From Streptomyces asiaticus (lineage in GTDB: Bacteria > Actinomycetota > Actinomycetes > Streptomycetales > Streptomycetaceae), in the NCBI RefSeq assembly GCF_018138715.1, contig NZ_JAGSHX010000006.1, positions 7,378,001 to 7,442,000 of the forward strand: DNA of 64,000 bases. Reading direction: 5' to 3'. Position numbers and translations under genes: made by a program. Of this stretch, positions 17,633 through 26,546 are shown piece by piece. Below the pieces are notes generated by a model. It searched no databases. It saw only the letters and a list, made by a program, of their open reading frames with translations, and had not been told where the DNA came from. Each line of letters opens with the position of its first letter. The first letter of the stretch is position 1.

Positions 17633-18640
17633 TCACAGATGATTCCGCCGGTCTGGAAGTTGTTCCCGCCTAGGGTTGCTCATTTGAGGTAGGTCCCGTG
17701 GCCCGTTCGTGGTGACCTTTTGACCGATTCCGCCGTACAGCCATACGCGCTTGAGTTCCTCGTCGTCGACCGCGTCGTCGGGATTCCAAAGTGGAACCTG
17801 CACTAGCCCAGGCTCGATCAGAGTGAACCCCGAGAACAGGGCCTCGATTTCTTGATGCGAACGCATCGTGACGCCAGCGGTAGCCTGGTACTCGTCATAC
17901 ACGGCCGCACCGAGAGCAGCCTTGTCACCCTGAAGGTCATCCGTGGCATGCGACAGGGCCAGGAAACTTCCGAGGGGCAATCCATTTCTGAGGGTGGCGA
18001 TAATGTTGGCGACGTCCTCCTCGTCCGCGACGAAATGCACGATCGCAGACAGCACGAGCGCGATGGGTTGCCCCCAGTCAAAGATGTCCTGTGACCGCGC
18101 CATGCGGATGATTCCTTGCGGGTCCCGCAGATCACCCAAAGCATAGTCGACCTGATTAGGGTTGTTGCCCACAAGTAGCGCTTGCGCGTAGGTGAGTACG
18201 ATCGGATCGTTGTCGATGTAGAGGACCCGAGCATCACTGGCTACTGATTGTGCTACCTGGTGGAGATTGGGTTCGGTGGGGAGACCGGTTCCCAGATCGA
18301 GAAACTGGCGGACCCCCATCTCTGCCAGATGACACACCGCCCGTCTCATCCACGCGCGGTTGGCTCGCGCGCAATCGACGGCCTCCGGTACTCGCCGGAC
18401 TACTTCCTCCGCTGCAATTCGGTCGACGTGGTAATGGTTCTTCCCGCCGAGAAAGTAGTCGTACATCCGTGCCGGGTGCGGCCTATCGGTGCGCACCTCC
18501 GTAGCGGCCCAGCCGACCTCGCCCCAAACCCGGCTCCCCAAATGGCCTGCCACTGCGGACGGCTGGTCAGGATCCTGCGCGTTCGAACCCACAACGGACG
18601 GTACTCTCCTGGTTCGGGGTTCGTCAGGACAGCTAGTCAT
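17633..18640 (-). CDS. SAM-dependent methyltransferase of the DUF574 / Methyltransf_19 family
   Basis: 335 aa from the ATG at 18640 (GGAG 9 bases upstream); other in-frame ATGs lie farther up. Family hallmarks: RPHPARMYDYFLGGKNHYHVDR, the substrate-side helix unique to this actinobacterial family, then FLDLGTGLPTEPN (SAM motif I), ARVLYIDNDPIVL, and ALVLSAIVHFVADEED. These proteins are abundant in Streptomyces and usually lie next to XRE regulators, as here. The methyl acceptor is unknown. Its promoter region is shared with the divergent regulator. Confidence 0.92.
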   Translation of the reverse strand: MTSCPDEPRTRRVPSVVGSNAQDPDQPSAVAGHLGSRVWGEVGWAATEVRTDRPHPARMYDYFLGGKNHYHVDRIAAEEVVRRVPEAVDCARANRAWMRRAVCHLAEMGVRQFLDLGTGLPTEPNLHQVAQSVASDARVLYIDNDPIVLTYAQALLVGNNPNQVDYALGDLRDPQGIIRMARSQDIFDWGQPIALVLSAIVHFVADEEDVANIIATLRNGLPLGSFLALSHATDDLQGDKAALGAAVYDEYQATAGVTMRSHQEIEALFSGFTLIEPGLVQVPLWNPDDAVDDEELKRVWLYGGIGQKVTTNGPRDLPQMSNPRREQLPDRRNHL

Positions 18641-18870
18641 GAGAAGTGGCTCCATGTTGTTCAGCGGCATGGGATGCACTGTGAAGTCGGCGGGCCGGAC
18701 CAGCCGAGGTACCCGGCTGTAACCGGCGCAGCGCTCAGCCGTAAGGAGGAGCAACCGGTCGCCGGTCACGAGGCCCAACTCAACGATGAGGCTCAAGTCG
18801 CCCATTGCGTATGAGCGTTTATGACAGAGTCGGCTAAGGTCAGTAGCAGCCACGCAAGGACGAGGCAGGG

Positions 18871-20190
18871 ATGGACATGCGCGGGGCCAGCTCCCGGAGC
18901 TGCTCGGGGTGCGGCACAGACCTCAGCCGCTACAACCCATCTGGGCTGTGCGCCAGTTGTAGGCGGTCGTCGCCCAAGCTGTCTGCGAACTTCTGGGCCA
19001 GTGATGCCATGCGCGAAGCCCTGGGCCGGTGGGACGTTGGTGCTCTGGTCCTCGCCTATCGGAGACATACGGGCGTTTCACAATCTGCTGTCGCTGCCCT
19101 TGTCAGCATCGACCAGGCAGAGGTAAGCCGTCTGGAGCGGGGCCGTAAGACAGTCCGTGACCGGCGGCAGGTGATGACCTGGACACGGGCTCTGGGTGTA
19201 CCTGACGCCATGGTCCCGGATCTCCCGATTGGCGAGGCGATCAAGGGACCGGAATCGGTAATCGCGTCCCTGGCGGGGCCACATGCATATGCGATTAATG
19301 CGCCGGCCCCTTCATCCAATCTAGAGGATCTAGACCTTCTTGTCATAAAACTACAGCAGCGGGACCACCAATTTGGAGGGGACGCACTCATTGTGGAGGC
19401 TGAGCGCCGACTGCATGAAATTGTGGCGATGCTTTCAGCTGGAGATACAGCGCATGAGAAACCTCTCCAAAATGCTGTGGCTCAACTGGCGCAGATGGCG
19501 GGCTGGTTAGCATTGGATGCTGGCCGTCCAGCTGAATCCCGTAAGAATCTCACCACGGCTCTGTACGCTGCCCACATAAGCGAGAACCCCGGTCTCGCCA
19601 GCAGCGTTCTCGGGTACATGAGTCTGACAGCTCTCTACCATGGGAGTCCTGTCGAGGCGCTCGCCTTGGCTCGAACTGCCCATGATTCGAGTCCTGTTAC
19701 GGGACGAACGGGTGCAATGCTCGCCACTCGCATGGCTCGTGCTCTCGCTGAGAACGGCCAAAAGGCCGAGACGCGAGCAATGCTCCATGCTGCGGAACGC
19801 GCTTTCGAGCGCACAGGGACGCAGTCTGATTCACCTGTGTGGCTGGCCTATTTCGATGAAGGGGAACTACTGGCGCAACAAGGAACCTGTTTGATGAAGA
19901 CCGGTGCTCTCGAAGAAGCGCGTGCTTGCTTGGGCAGTGCCGTTGAGTACCTACGCGCGAGCGAGACACAGAATCTTCGCGACCAGGTGCACTACCTGGT
20001 CCGACTGGCAGATATCGGGTTAATGGCTGGGGACCTCGACGAATCCTGTGCCCAGGCATCAAGGGCTCTCATTCTAAATAAGCAGATTTCATCGACTCGA
20101 ATGTCGAAGAACATCACCGATTTCATGGCCAGGCTGCGGCCACACAGATCCGCGCGGCCCGTTCAACAGTTGTTTGACCAGGTCCCATAG
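18871..20190 (+). CDS. XRE-family regulator with N-terminal zinc ribbon and TPR-like sensor region
   Basis: 439 aa. Residues 10-32 carry four Cys in CSGCG and CASC, a zinc-ribbon pattern. Residues ~55-120 form an XRE helix-turn-helix (YRRHTGVSQSAVAALVSIDQ, AEVSRLERGRKTV). The remaining ~300 residues are TPR-like helices (ALARTAHDSSPVTG, AMLATRMARALAENGQKAE). This architecture is typical of Streptomyces regulators that may sense a ligand through the TPRs. Divergent from the DUF574 methyltransferase, its likely target. Codon usage is less GC-biased than its neighbours (ATT, TTG, ATA occur), suggesting an acquired gene. Confidence 0.85.
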   Translation: MDMRGASSRSCSGCGTDLSRYNPSGLCASCRRSSPKLSANFWASDAMREALGRWDVGALVLAYRRHTGVSQSAVAALVSIDQAEVSRLERGRKTVRDRRQVMTWTRALGVPDAMVPDLPIGEAIKGPESVIASLAGPHAYAINAPAPSSNLEDLDLLVIKLQQRDHQFGGDALIVEAERRLHEIVAMLSAGDTAHEKPLQNAVAQLAQMAGWLALDAGRPAESRKNLTTALYAAHISENPGLASSVLGYMSLTALYHGSPVEALALARTAHDSSPVTGRTGAMLATRMARALAENGQKAETRAMLHAAERAFERTGTQSDSPVWLAYFDEGELLAQQGTCLMKTGALEEARACLGSAVEYLRASETQNLRDQVHYLVRLADIGLMAGDLDESCAQASRALILNKQISSTRMSKNITDFMARLRPHRSARPVQQLFDQVP

Positions 20191-20209
20191 CCAGGGTTAA
20201 CTCGCTAAG

Positions 20210-20947
20210 CTATGTCAGCGTCCCGCTGGCTTCACCGGTGTTGGCACCCAGGACTGCATCAAGTACCGCTCGGGTGTCTGCAAGGTCAGGAAGTACTGTG
20301 TCTGCTCCTCCGTGGTGAAGTTCATCAGCCGACACCGACCCGGTCGCTACAGCGACGACCCGCGCATCTCCCGCCTTGGCGGTCGCGATGTCCATCAAAG
20401 TGTCGCCCACTATCACAGTCTCGGCAGCGGAAAAGTGCCGACCGTAGTGCAGCTGGGCGCGTTTCCAGGCGCAAGGCAGCAGTGCGACCCGCTCCTGAGC
20501 GTCATCCCCGTAGGCTCCAGCGTCTAGGTCGAGATGCTCAGCCAGCCCGAAGACGCTCAGCTTAAGCTCAGCGAGAATTCGCATGTTCCCGGTGAGTACT
20601 GACTGCCGAACGCCGGGCACCTGGCTCAAGGCGTCGAGCACCTCTGGAACCCCTGGCAGAACGTGACCGCGGGCGGCTAGTAGGTCTGCTCGTGCTTTGA
20701 GCTCCTCAGCGACAGCCGTGATGAAGGTGGTGAGGTTGCCCTGGTCTGGATCGATGTCGTGCAGACGGAGAGTCTCCGAGGCGATGAGCAGATCCGTTTT
20801 ACCTGTCATGTCGGCCATACGTGACATGGGGCGCCCCGTCACTCGGGCGAAGGCGCTGCTGTAGGCGTCACGGCTCACTCCGCCGCCATCGAGCAAGGTG
20901 TGATCGATATCCCAGAGGATCAGGCGTGTGCACTCGTCGAACTGCAT
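20210..20947 (-). CDS. HAD-superfamily hydrolase
   Basis: 245 aa from the ATG at 20947; another ATG lies four codons earlier. Motif I is LWDIDHTLLD (Asp nucleophile and acid). Motif II is SVLTGNM. Motif III Lys is in the CAWKRAQ region, and motif IV is IVGDTLMDIATAKAG. A helical C1 cap follows motif I. Probably a phosphatase of small sugar or nucleotide phosphates. It ends 19 bases from the convergent XRE gene. Confidence 0.88.
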   Translation of the reverse strand: MQFDECTRLILWDIDHTLLDGGGVSRDAYSSAFARVTGRPMSRMADMTGKTDLLIASETLRLHDIDPDQGNLTTFITAVAEELKARADLLAARGHVLPGVPEVLDALSQVPGVRQSVLTGNMRILAELKLSVFGLAEHLDLDAGAYGDDAQERVALLPCAWKRAQLHYGRHFSAAETVIVGDTLMDIATAKAGDARVVAVATGSVSADELHHGGADTVLPDLADTRAVLDAVLGANTGEASGTLT

Positions 20948-21389
20948 ACCGCCACCCATGCGTTGTTGGCCACCAGGTCAAGTGAAGGCTACCCATGCCG
21001 TCCAGCACGCATGGAGACGCCCGCATCGACGAGGTCCGAGCTCAGAGCCTTCCCTGCCGCCACGCCGACCCTGTAGCCGTCAAGGCTGTCGAATCGGCCC
21101 TTGCCCGGGACCCGCCGCCTCCCCTCCAGGGCCGGCGCTTGGGACGGCTGAGACGTCAACTGCTGGAGCGGTCTGCTTGGAAGGGCAGGCGCTCAAGGCG
21201 TTGTGCCGTGTAGGAGGCCGTATAACCAGCGAAGAGGTGATACAGGAGGGAAGAGAACTCTTCTCGCACCGCGCCGTGCACTGCGCTCGATAGGCTGTGG
21301 TCACCTGGCCTCCTCTCATCCGAAGTAAGCGGCCACATGGGGCACGGCTTGCAGGCTCGCTGAGACGATGTGGGATGCACGAGGCGCGC
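20948..21389. other. 442-bp stretch without a clear gene
   Basis: Short frames exist on both strands but none with a plausible ribosome site or recognisable motif. It should hold the promoters of the divergent HAD hydrolase and membrane-protein genes. No repeats were noticed. Confidence 0.45.
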
Positions 21390-22196
21390 ATGGCTGTGGA
21401 GGGACATGTGACAGCGGGAACGGGTACATCAATGCCGCAACAGGGTGGAAATTCGCAGGGCGAAAATCGCTCCTCATCGAGTCAGCTGGTCCAGCCCTCG
21501 GCACCCCCGCCGCTTCGAGACCGTACACATTGGGCAACCATCGTGATCCTGCCGCTAGTCGGCTTGCTGGCTGGCTTGGTGATCCAGGATGGATGGGGCT
21601 GGGTACGGGACAAAGTTGCGGGCCCAGCCGAAGTGAAGCCGTACACGGGTGGTCCTGAGGGATGCATTCCCATCTACAGCGATCAATCCCTGGCGGATGT
21701 GAAGAAAGACCCTGACGGTGCGCTAAAGGGTGGGGTGGCGATCAGCAACAGCCGCCGTGACCCCGCAGAGCTGCCCATCACTCTGCAATCCGCGGCAAAT
21801 CAAGCCATCGTCGTTACCGGCGTGAAGATCCAGGTGCTGTCGAACAAGAAGTTGCCCCGACGAGGCCTGATCATCGATCCGGATGGATGCGGTGGGCTGC
21901 TGTTTCCACGGACCTTCGCCGTAGATCTCACTCGCGCACCGATAACGGCTACTCCAGTTCCTCCGGACACCGGGAAAAACCCAGTTGACTTCCCTTTCAA
22001 GGTCTCCGCGAATGATCCAGAACAGCTGACTCTGCGGCTCGACCCCGGAAACCGGGATATTCGCTTCACTGTTGAGGTCAACTGGGTTACCGATGGGGAA
22101 CCGGGAAAGAAGATCCTCGATAATGGCGGCAACGGCTACCGGGTCATGGGCCGCAGCAACCTTCCGTCGTATCAGCGTGGAAAGCTCTACCAGTGA
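21390..22196 (+). CDS. Single-pass membrane protein of unknown function
   Basis: 268 aa from the ATG at 21390, with GTG and ATG alternatives at 21408 and 21432. A polar Gln/Ser-rich cytoplasmic start leads to one membrane helix (WATIVILPLVGLLAGLVI, residues ~48-65). An extracellular domain of about 190 residues follows, rich in beta strands (ITLQSAANQAIVVTGVKIQV, then FTVEVNWVTDG), perhaps an immunoglobulin-like fold. No enzyme motif. Resembles Streptomyces membrane-anchored hypothetical proteins. Confidence 0.7.
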   Translation: MAVEGHVTAGTGTSMPQQGGNSQGENRSSSSQLVQPSAPPPLRDRTHWATIVILPLVGLLAGLVIQDGWGWVRDKVAGPAEVKPYTGGPEGCIPIYSDQSLADVKKDPDGALKGGVAISNSRRDPAELPITLQSAANQAIVVTGVKIQVLSNKKLPRRGLIIDPDGCGGLLFPRTFAVDLTRAPITATPVPPDTGKNPVDFPFKVSANDPEQLTLRLDPGNRDIRFTVEVNWVTDGEPGKKILDNGGNGYRVMGRSNLPSYQRGKLYQ

Positions 22197-22205
22197 TCCG
22201 CTCCG

Positions 22206-22684
22206 TCAGAGCACGTACATGACGCTGTTGAGGCTGACCCATGGCGGGGTGGCGCCGGACTGGGCGACGAGCGCGACCCTGCCGTTGCTGCGGAAGTCGA
22301 CTTTCAGGGATAGGACGTTGCTGTTGGCGGCCGAGCACGCCACGAGCACGGTGCGTAGCGTTCCGGGCCGGGCGACCGTGGGCAGAGCGGCGGTGAGGAA
22401 TTCGCCGTCCGAACGGGGGCGCAGCCTCGGTAGGGTGACGTTCATGCCGCCGCGCCACTGGACGAACCGTGCGCCGATGAGGTCGATGATGCGGTACGCG
22501 ATGTTGCCATTGCTGTTGCCGTTGTGCTCGTAGCCGCCCGCGAGGCTGACTTTGGTCCACTGGACGAGTTCGGCGGTATACCGACCCATTCGGCGCCGCT
22601 GAAGCGCTGAAGGCCAGTGCCGTTGTCGCGGTACTGCGCACGGTAGGCGCCTTGTATGGCCCTGGATCCGGTACGGGAGACCAT
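22206..22684 (-). pseudogene. Hypothetical, possibly phage-derived protein with a frameshift
   Basis: Read leftward from an ATG at 22684, one frame gives AIQGAYRAQYRDNGTGLQRF followed by SGAEWVG. After one frame change near 22580, the sequence RYTAELVQWTKVSLAGG continues through YRIIDLIGARFVQWRGG to a stop at 22206. The two pieces join into a single sensible beta-rich protein of about 155 aa. The family is not recognised; the RFVQWRGG-type text is reminiscent of small secreted or phage tail-associated proteins. An opposite-strand frame begins at 22683, so only one of the two may be real. Confidence 0.45.
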
Positions 22685-22979
22685 GAATAAGGTTGCCCTG
22701 GTGACGGATGCCCAGACAGAGACGGCTCCATTCGCCGCCATGGCGTCAGTCTTGGAAGGCGTCGTCAGGGTCGGGATGCTGCTTTATGACTTTCGCGAGC
22801 TTAGCAGCGATGGAGAATCGTCCCCCGAGTTGGAGGAGCGATTCTTGGAACTTTGGAGAATATCCGAGAAAAGCAGCTCGAAGATCAATGAATTCCGAGA
22901 TGCGGCAGCTCGGCTAAAGGCTGTCCCGCAATGCATCGGCGGTCCCTGGCGTCTCACTCACCGGTCTCTCCGTCGATGA
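22683..22979 (+). CDS. Small hypothetical protein, 3' end replaced by mobile-element sequence
   Basis: The frame from ATG 22683 (MNKVALVTDAQTETAPF) gives an acidic helical protein (ELEERFLELWRISEKS, then SKINEFRDAAARLKA) that runs into the element-end repeat at 22913. The last ~20 residues therefore come from the element and the original C terminus is lost. Weak evidence: short, and its first bases overlap an opposite-strand frame. Confidence 0.3.
   Translation: MNKVALVTDAQTETAPFAAMASVLEGVVRVGMLLYDFRELSSDGESSPELEERFLELWRISEKSSSKINEFRDAAARLKAVPQCIGGPWRLTHRSLRR
22913..22937 (+). repeat. Left copy of an outer inverted repeat bounding the nested stack
   Basis: GCTAAAGGCTGTCCCGCAAT followed by GCATC here is an inverted match to GATCATTTACGGGACAACCT followed by TTATC at 28716-28740. 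About 20 of 25 positions agree, allowing two one-base gaps. The AAGG-TGTCCCG core resembles ends of Streptomyces IS5-type elements. Confidence 0.6.
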
Positions 22980-23487
22980 GCTCGCGCGCGACGTCGAGGT
23001 GGCCGACGTGGCGCGCGTATTCCTGGAGCAGATGGAAGAGGATTCGCCCAAGCGAGGGCGCTTGGGCGGGTGTCTTGAAGCGGCCTCCCAGCCGTGCCTT
23101 GTCGTTCAGGGCGGCAGCCGCCGTAAGAGAGTCCGCGGCGGTCACCTCCGCTTGGTAGGCGGCCATGACCTCCGCGGCGGAGGTGTCGGCGGCGACCGTC
23201 CACTCCTCGGCGTCTCCGCCGGGCGGATAGGGAAGGACATCCTCGGCGGCGAAACCCCATCGCAGCCATCGGCGCTCGACCCAGCTGAGATGCTGGACCA
23301 AGCCGAGGGGAGACCAGCCCAGCGGTTCGACAGGCGTGCGGAGCTGGTCGTCGGACAGCCCGGCAAGCTTGCGTATCAGGGCCTTGCGGTACCACTCCAG
23401 GTAGCCGAGGAGCAGTTCATGGGCATCGGAGACATCGACGGCCGGGCCATCGAGGAGCGCGGGAACCTGTTCCGGGGGCTGTTGCAT
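22954..23487 (-). CDS. DinB/DUF664-family protein
   Basis: 177 aa from the ATG at 23487. The DinB-like four-helix bundle is evident: LLGYLEWYRKALIRKLAGLS, then LGWSPLGLVQHLSWVERRWL with the first metal-type His, and the final ILFHLLQEYARHVGHLDVAR with the other two His. This DUF664 branch includes mycothiol-dependent S-transferase-like enzymes of actinobacteria. It lies between the outer inverted repeat and the start of the IS5 transposase, so it may have been captured by the element. Confidence 0.85.
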   Translation of the reverse strand: MQQPPEQVPALLDGPAVDVSDAHELLLGYLEWYRKALIRKLAGLSDDQLRTPVEPLGWSPLGLVQHLSWVERRWLRWGFAAEDVLPYPPGGDAEEWTVAADTSAAEVMAAYQAEVTAADSLTAAAALNDKARLGGRFKTPAQAPSLGRILFHLLQEYARHVGHLDVARELIDGETGE

Positions 23488-23924
23488 CCCGCGAACGTAG
23501 CGCGGCACGCGGTCGGCCGACCTCCAGACCCCTGGCATGATCTTGTTGTGGCTGGTGTGATCACAGTGTCGGAGTCGTCCTGGATAGCCACCTTTACTGG
23601 GCTGAGCCCGTACTGCTTCGGCAAGTTGGTGACCTTGGCGCGCCGCGAGATCGCGGACGAGAGGCGGCGCGGGCGGCCGTGGAGCCTGTCACTGGAGGAC
23701 CGGGTGTTGCTGGTCGTGGCCTACTGGCGCACGAACTTGACGATGCGACAGCTTGCTCCGCTCTTCGGCATCTCCAAGTCAGTGGCCGACCGAATCATCG
23801 ACCATCTCGGCCCCAAGCTCGCGTTCCGGCCGCGCAAACGGTTCGCGAAAGACGCCGTGCTCATAGCGGACGGCACCCTGGCGCCCACGCGTGACCGCAC
23901 GATCGCCGAGCAGTCGAAGACATC

Positions 23925-25187
23925 TCATGTCGCTGGTGGGTCAAGTAGGTGCTCGGCGGCGAGGTCCATAGGCGGTGTGAAGGCACGATCGGGGTCGAAT
24001 AGCGTGCGGCGCTGCAGGCAGTGGTAGAGGCAGCCGAGCAGTTTGTTGAACAGGTTCCTGAGAGCTGCGGTGTGGCGTTCTCCGCCAGCACGCCGTCGGT
24101 CGTAGTGGGCGCGTGGAGCCTGCGTGCGGAGGGCCGCGAAGGCCCACATGTGGCCGGCTGAGGCCAGCCGTTGGTTCTTGACGGTGCGGGCCACGACGAC
24201 GTGGCTGCGGCCGGAGGCCCGCGTAATGGGTGCCGCGCCAGCGTATGCCTTCATGGACCGGGCGTCCGCGAAGCGTTCGCGGTCGTCTCCGATCTCTGCG
24301 AGGACGCGTGCTCCGGAGAGCACGGACAGTCCCGGGAAGCTGGTGATGATGTCGGCATCTGGGTGCGCGAGGAATGCTTCCTCCGTTGCCGCCGCGAGCT
24401 GGGCGACGCTGGTGCAAGCGGCGTCGACCTGCCGGATGAGGGCTGTTGCCTGGTGTCCCAGAGCCTGTTCGACCTGCGGCAGCTGTCGGAGGTAGTCCGC
24501 GCCGAAGATCTCCCGAAGTCGTTCGACCTCGGCTTCGATTCCGCGGCGCGGACGCTCGCCGCGCTTGAGCAGCGCGCGCAGCTGGCTGCGGGTGAGTTTG
24601 GCGGCGTCGGCAGGCGTGGGTGCGGCGGTCAGGATCACGCGGGCGCGTGGCGAGTCGAGTCCGGGTTTTCCGGGGCCGTGGAAGGCCGTGAGGGCGGCCG
24701 GGTAGTACTCGCGCAGGTGTGAGCGGAGCCGGTTGATCGTCTGCTGCCGATCCCAGATGGCGTCCTGGTGAGCGCGGGCCAGGACGGCAACGGCCTGCCC
24801 GGCTTCGCTATCGTCAGGCAGGGGGCGGTGAGCGTGCCGGTCGGTCCGCAGGATGTTGGCCAGGACCCGGGCGTCAGCTGCATCGGACTTGGCTCGGGAC
24901 ACGCTGGCGCGATCGCGGTATCGGGCGGCGGCCAATGGGTTGATTGCGTAAATCTTGCGGCCGGTGGCCCGGAGGCAGGCGACGAGCAGCCCCCGTGGGG
25001 TCTCGATGGCGACTGGGATTGGGTCCTCGGCACTGTCGCCGTGTCGGGTCAGCAGTTCCATCAGCGCGTGGAATCCTGCGCTGTCATCGCTGATCCGCCG
25101 CTTGGCCAGCTGGGCACCGTCCCCATCCACCAGAGCTATGTCGTGGTGTCCTTCCGCCCAGTCGATGCCGCAGAAGATCGCGCTCAA
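23925..25187 (-). CDS. IS110-family DEDD transposase (recombinase)
   Basis: 420 aa. The chosen start is the TTG at 25187, because GGAGGT stands 7 bases upstream (25196-25201). A longer frame to 25235 lacks a ribosome site. The N-terminal RuvC-like DEDD domain shows FCGIDWAEGHHDIAL (first Asp), VAIETPRGLLV (Glu) and SRAKSDAADARVLANIL (two Asp). A coiled-coil-rich linker follows. The C-terminal Tnp domain has ITSFPGLSVLSGARVLAEIG and KAYAGAAPITRASGRS with the catalytic Ser region. Full length, no lesion. Such recombinases work with an element-encoded bridge RNA. Confidence 0.93.
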   Translation of the reverse strand: MSAIFCGIDWAEGHHDIALVDGDGAQLAKRRISDDSAGFHALMELLTRHGDSAEDPIPVAIETPRGLLVACLRATGRKIYAINPLAAARYRDRASVSRAKSDAADARVLANILRTDRHAHRPLPDDSEAGQAVAVLARAHQDAIWDRQQTINRLRSHLREYYPAALTAFHGPGKPGLDSPRARVILTAAPTPADAAKLTRSQLRALLKRGERPRRGIEAEVERLREIFGADYLRQLPQVEQALGHQATALIRQVDAACTSVAQLAAATEEAFLAHPDADIITSFPGLSVLSGARVLAEIGDDRERFADARSMKAYAGAAPITRASGRSHVVVARTVKNQRLASAGHMWAFAALRTQAPRAHYDRRRAGGERHTAALRNLFNKLLGCLYHCLQRRTLFDPDRAFTPPMDLAAEHLLDPPAT

Positions 25188-25228
25188 TGTCTCTACCTCC
25201 GTGCCAACATGGGGTTTTACGTCCAGGC

Positions 25229-25480
25229 GGAGCACGCGGCGCTCTAATAGAAGTGCTCAAGGCACGCCATCTCATGAGCCGTTCGTGTCTCCAGCGACCG
25301 GCAGGAACCTCGGTCTGCTGAAGAGCTCTCGGGCTCGTGAACTGCTGAGAGGTCGGCCCCTGCCGGCGGGCTGGCGACATGAAACCCGTGATGACCACGC
25401 TCCTGTCGGGCGGGACCGGTCTTTGACAAGAGATCGAGGTCCCGGAACTACCGAAGGTCTCCGCCCGACAGGACGAGGGG
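25229..25480 (-). ncRNA. Candidate IS110 bridge RNA (target loop then donor loop)
   Basis: In RNA sense (minus strand) the first structure is a perfect 13-bp stem (25461-25473 with 25401-25413) closing a 47-nt loop. The loop contains CGGTAGTTC, identical to the left target flank plus the first core base, and GUCAAAG, which pairs at 6 of 7 positions with CTTCGAC on the right of the target including the CT core. The second structure (25292 to 25229) is a broken stem whose loop contains CATGAGATG, identical to the element's transposase-side end one base from the core, and CUAUUAG, which pairs with CTAATAG, the core plus the other end. The order target loop, donor loop, transposase is that of the IS621 bridge RNA. 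RNA ends are not defined by sequence. Confidence 0.75.
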
Positions 25481-26546
25481 CGAGGTGAAGCTGGTCTGAC
25501 CATGGGGATCCAGTCCCGGAACGGGGGCAGGCTTCACCTCGTTGCGGCGGCCTTGCACTCACGTGCTCGGGCTCACCGATCACCTATTAGAACTACCGGT
25601 ACTCCACCGCTCACCAGGTCGTCATCGACGCCGACACCCGGCTGGTCGTCGTGGTCGGTCGACCGCTGCCTGGCAACCGCCACGATTCCCGAGGCTGGGA
25701 GGGATCCGGAGCCAAGGCTGCGGTTGGCGCCACCATGACCATCGCGGACGGCGGCTACCAGGGCACCGGCCTGGTCATCCCACACCGCCGGGCCGCCGGC
25801 GAGAGCGAACTACCCGCGTGGAAGAAGCAGCACAACCGCTCCCACAAGCGAGTCCGCGCCCGCGTCGAGCGCACCTTCGCCCGCATGAAGAGCTGGAAGA
25901 TCCTCCGCGACTGCCGTCTCAAGGGCGACGGCGTCCACCACGCCATGCTCGGCATCGCCCGCCTGCACAACCTTGCCCTAGATGAATGAGTCCGATGTTT
26001 GTGCTGGCCGCGACCATGGCGAAGGGCGCCCGTTGGCTTGGTTGTGACTCCTTGCCTGGACGCCCTTCTGGCGGCACTGTACGTGTTCATCGACGACCAT
26101 GTGGCCCCGCGTCGCCGGATCGGGCGACCCCCGAAACTCACGGACGCCGAACTGCTGTGCCTGGCGGTCGCCCAGGTCCTGCTCGGCTTCCCCTCCGCCC
26201 GTCACTGGATCCGCTTCGCCCACGCCCGGCTCGGGCACCTGTTTCGCTACCTGCCCCAGCAGTCGGCCTACAACAAACGTCTCAACGCCGCCGGACCGCT
26301 GATCAGCCATGTGATCGATGCCCTGGCACGGCAGGTCCCGACCTGGAACGACAGCCTCCGGCTGATCGACTCCACTCCGCTGCCCTGCGCGGCCTCCCGC
26401 GAGACCGTCAAACGCTCCGAACTGGCCGGACACGCCGGATTGTCGGCGTACGCCTGAGCGTGCTCAACCCCGTACAGGTGAACGTGCTCAGTTGATGATG
26501 CGCTGACCACGGGTTCTCGTCAGTCCGCAATGGACGGTCGACAGCG

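Larger units (their letters stand above)
23920..25590 (-). mobile_element. IS110-family insertion sequence, 1671 bp
   Basis: It splits the IS5 transposase between AAG (ending at 23919) and AACTACCGG (starting at 25591). Both joints carry the dinucleotide AG (CT on the element's coding strand), at 23918-23919 and 25589-25590. There are no terminal inverted repeats and no larger duplication, as expected for IS110 insertion at a CT core. One transposase gene occupies 23925-25187, and 403 non-coding bases lie upstream of it. The element looks complete. Confidence 0.9.

Noticed and set aside
17389..17673. 94-aa plus-strand frame before the methyltransferase end
   Set aside because: Overlaps the convergent gene end, has unusual Arg/Lys-rich text and no start signal.
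25188..25235. Longer start of the IS110 transposase at 25235
   Set aside because: No ribosome site there. The TTG at 25187 has GGAGGT at ideal distance, and the donor loop of the proposed RNA would otherwise overlap coding sequence.
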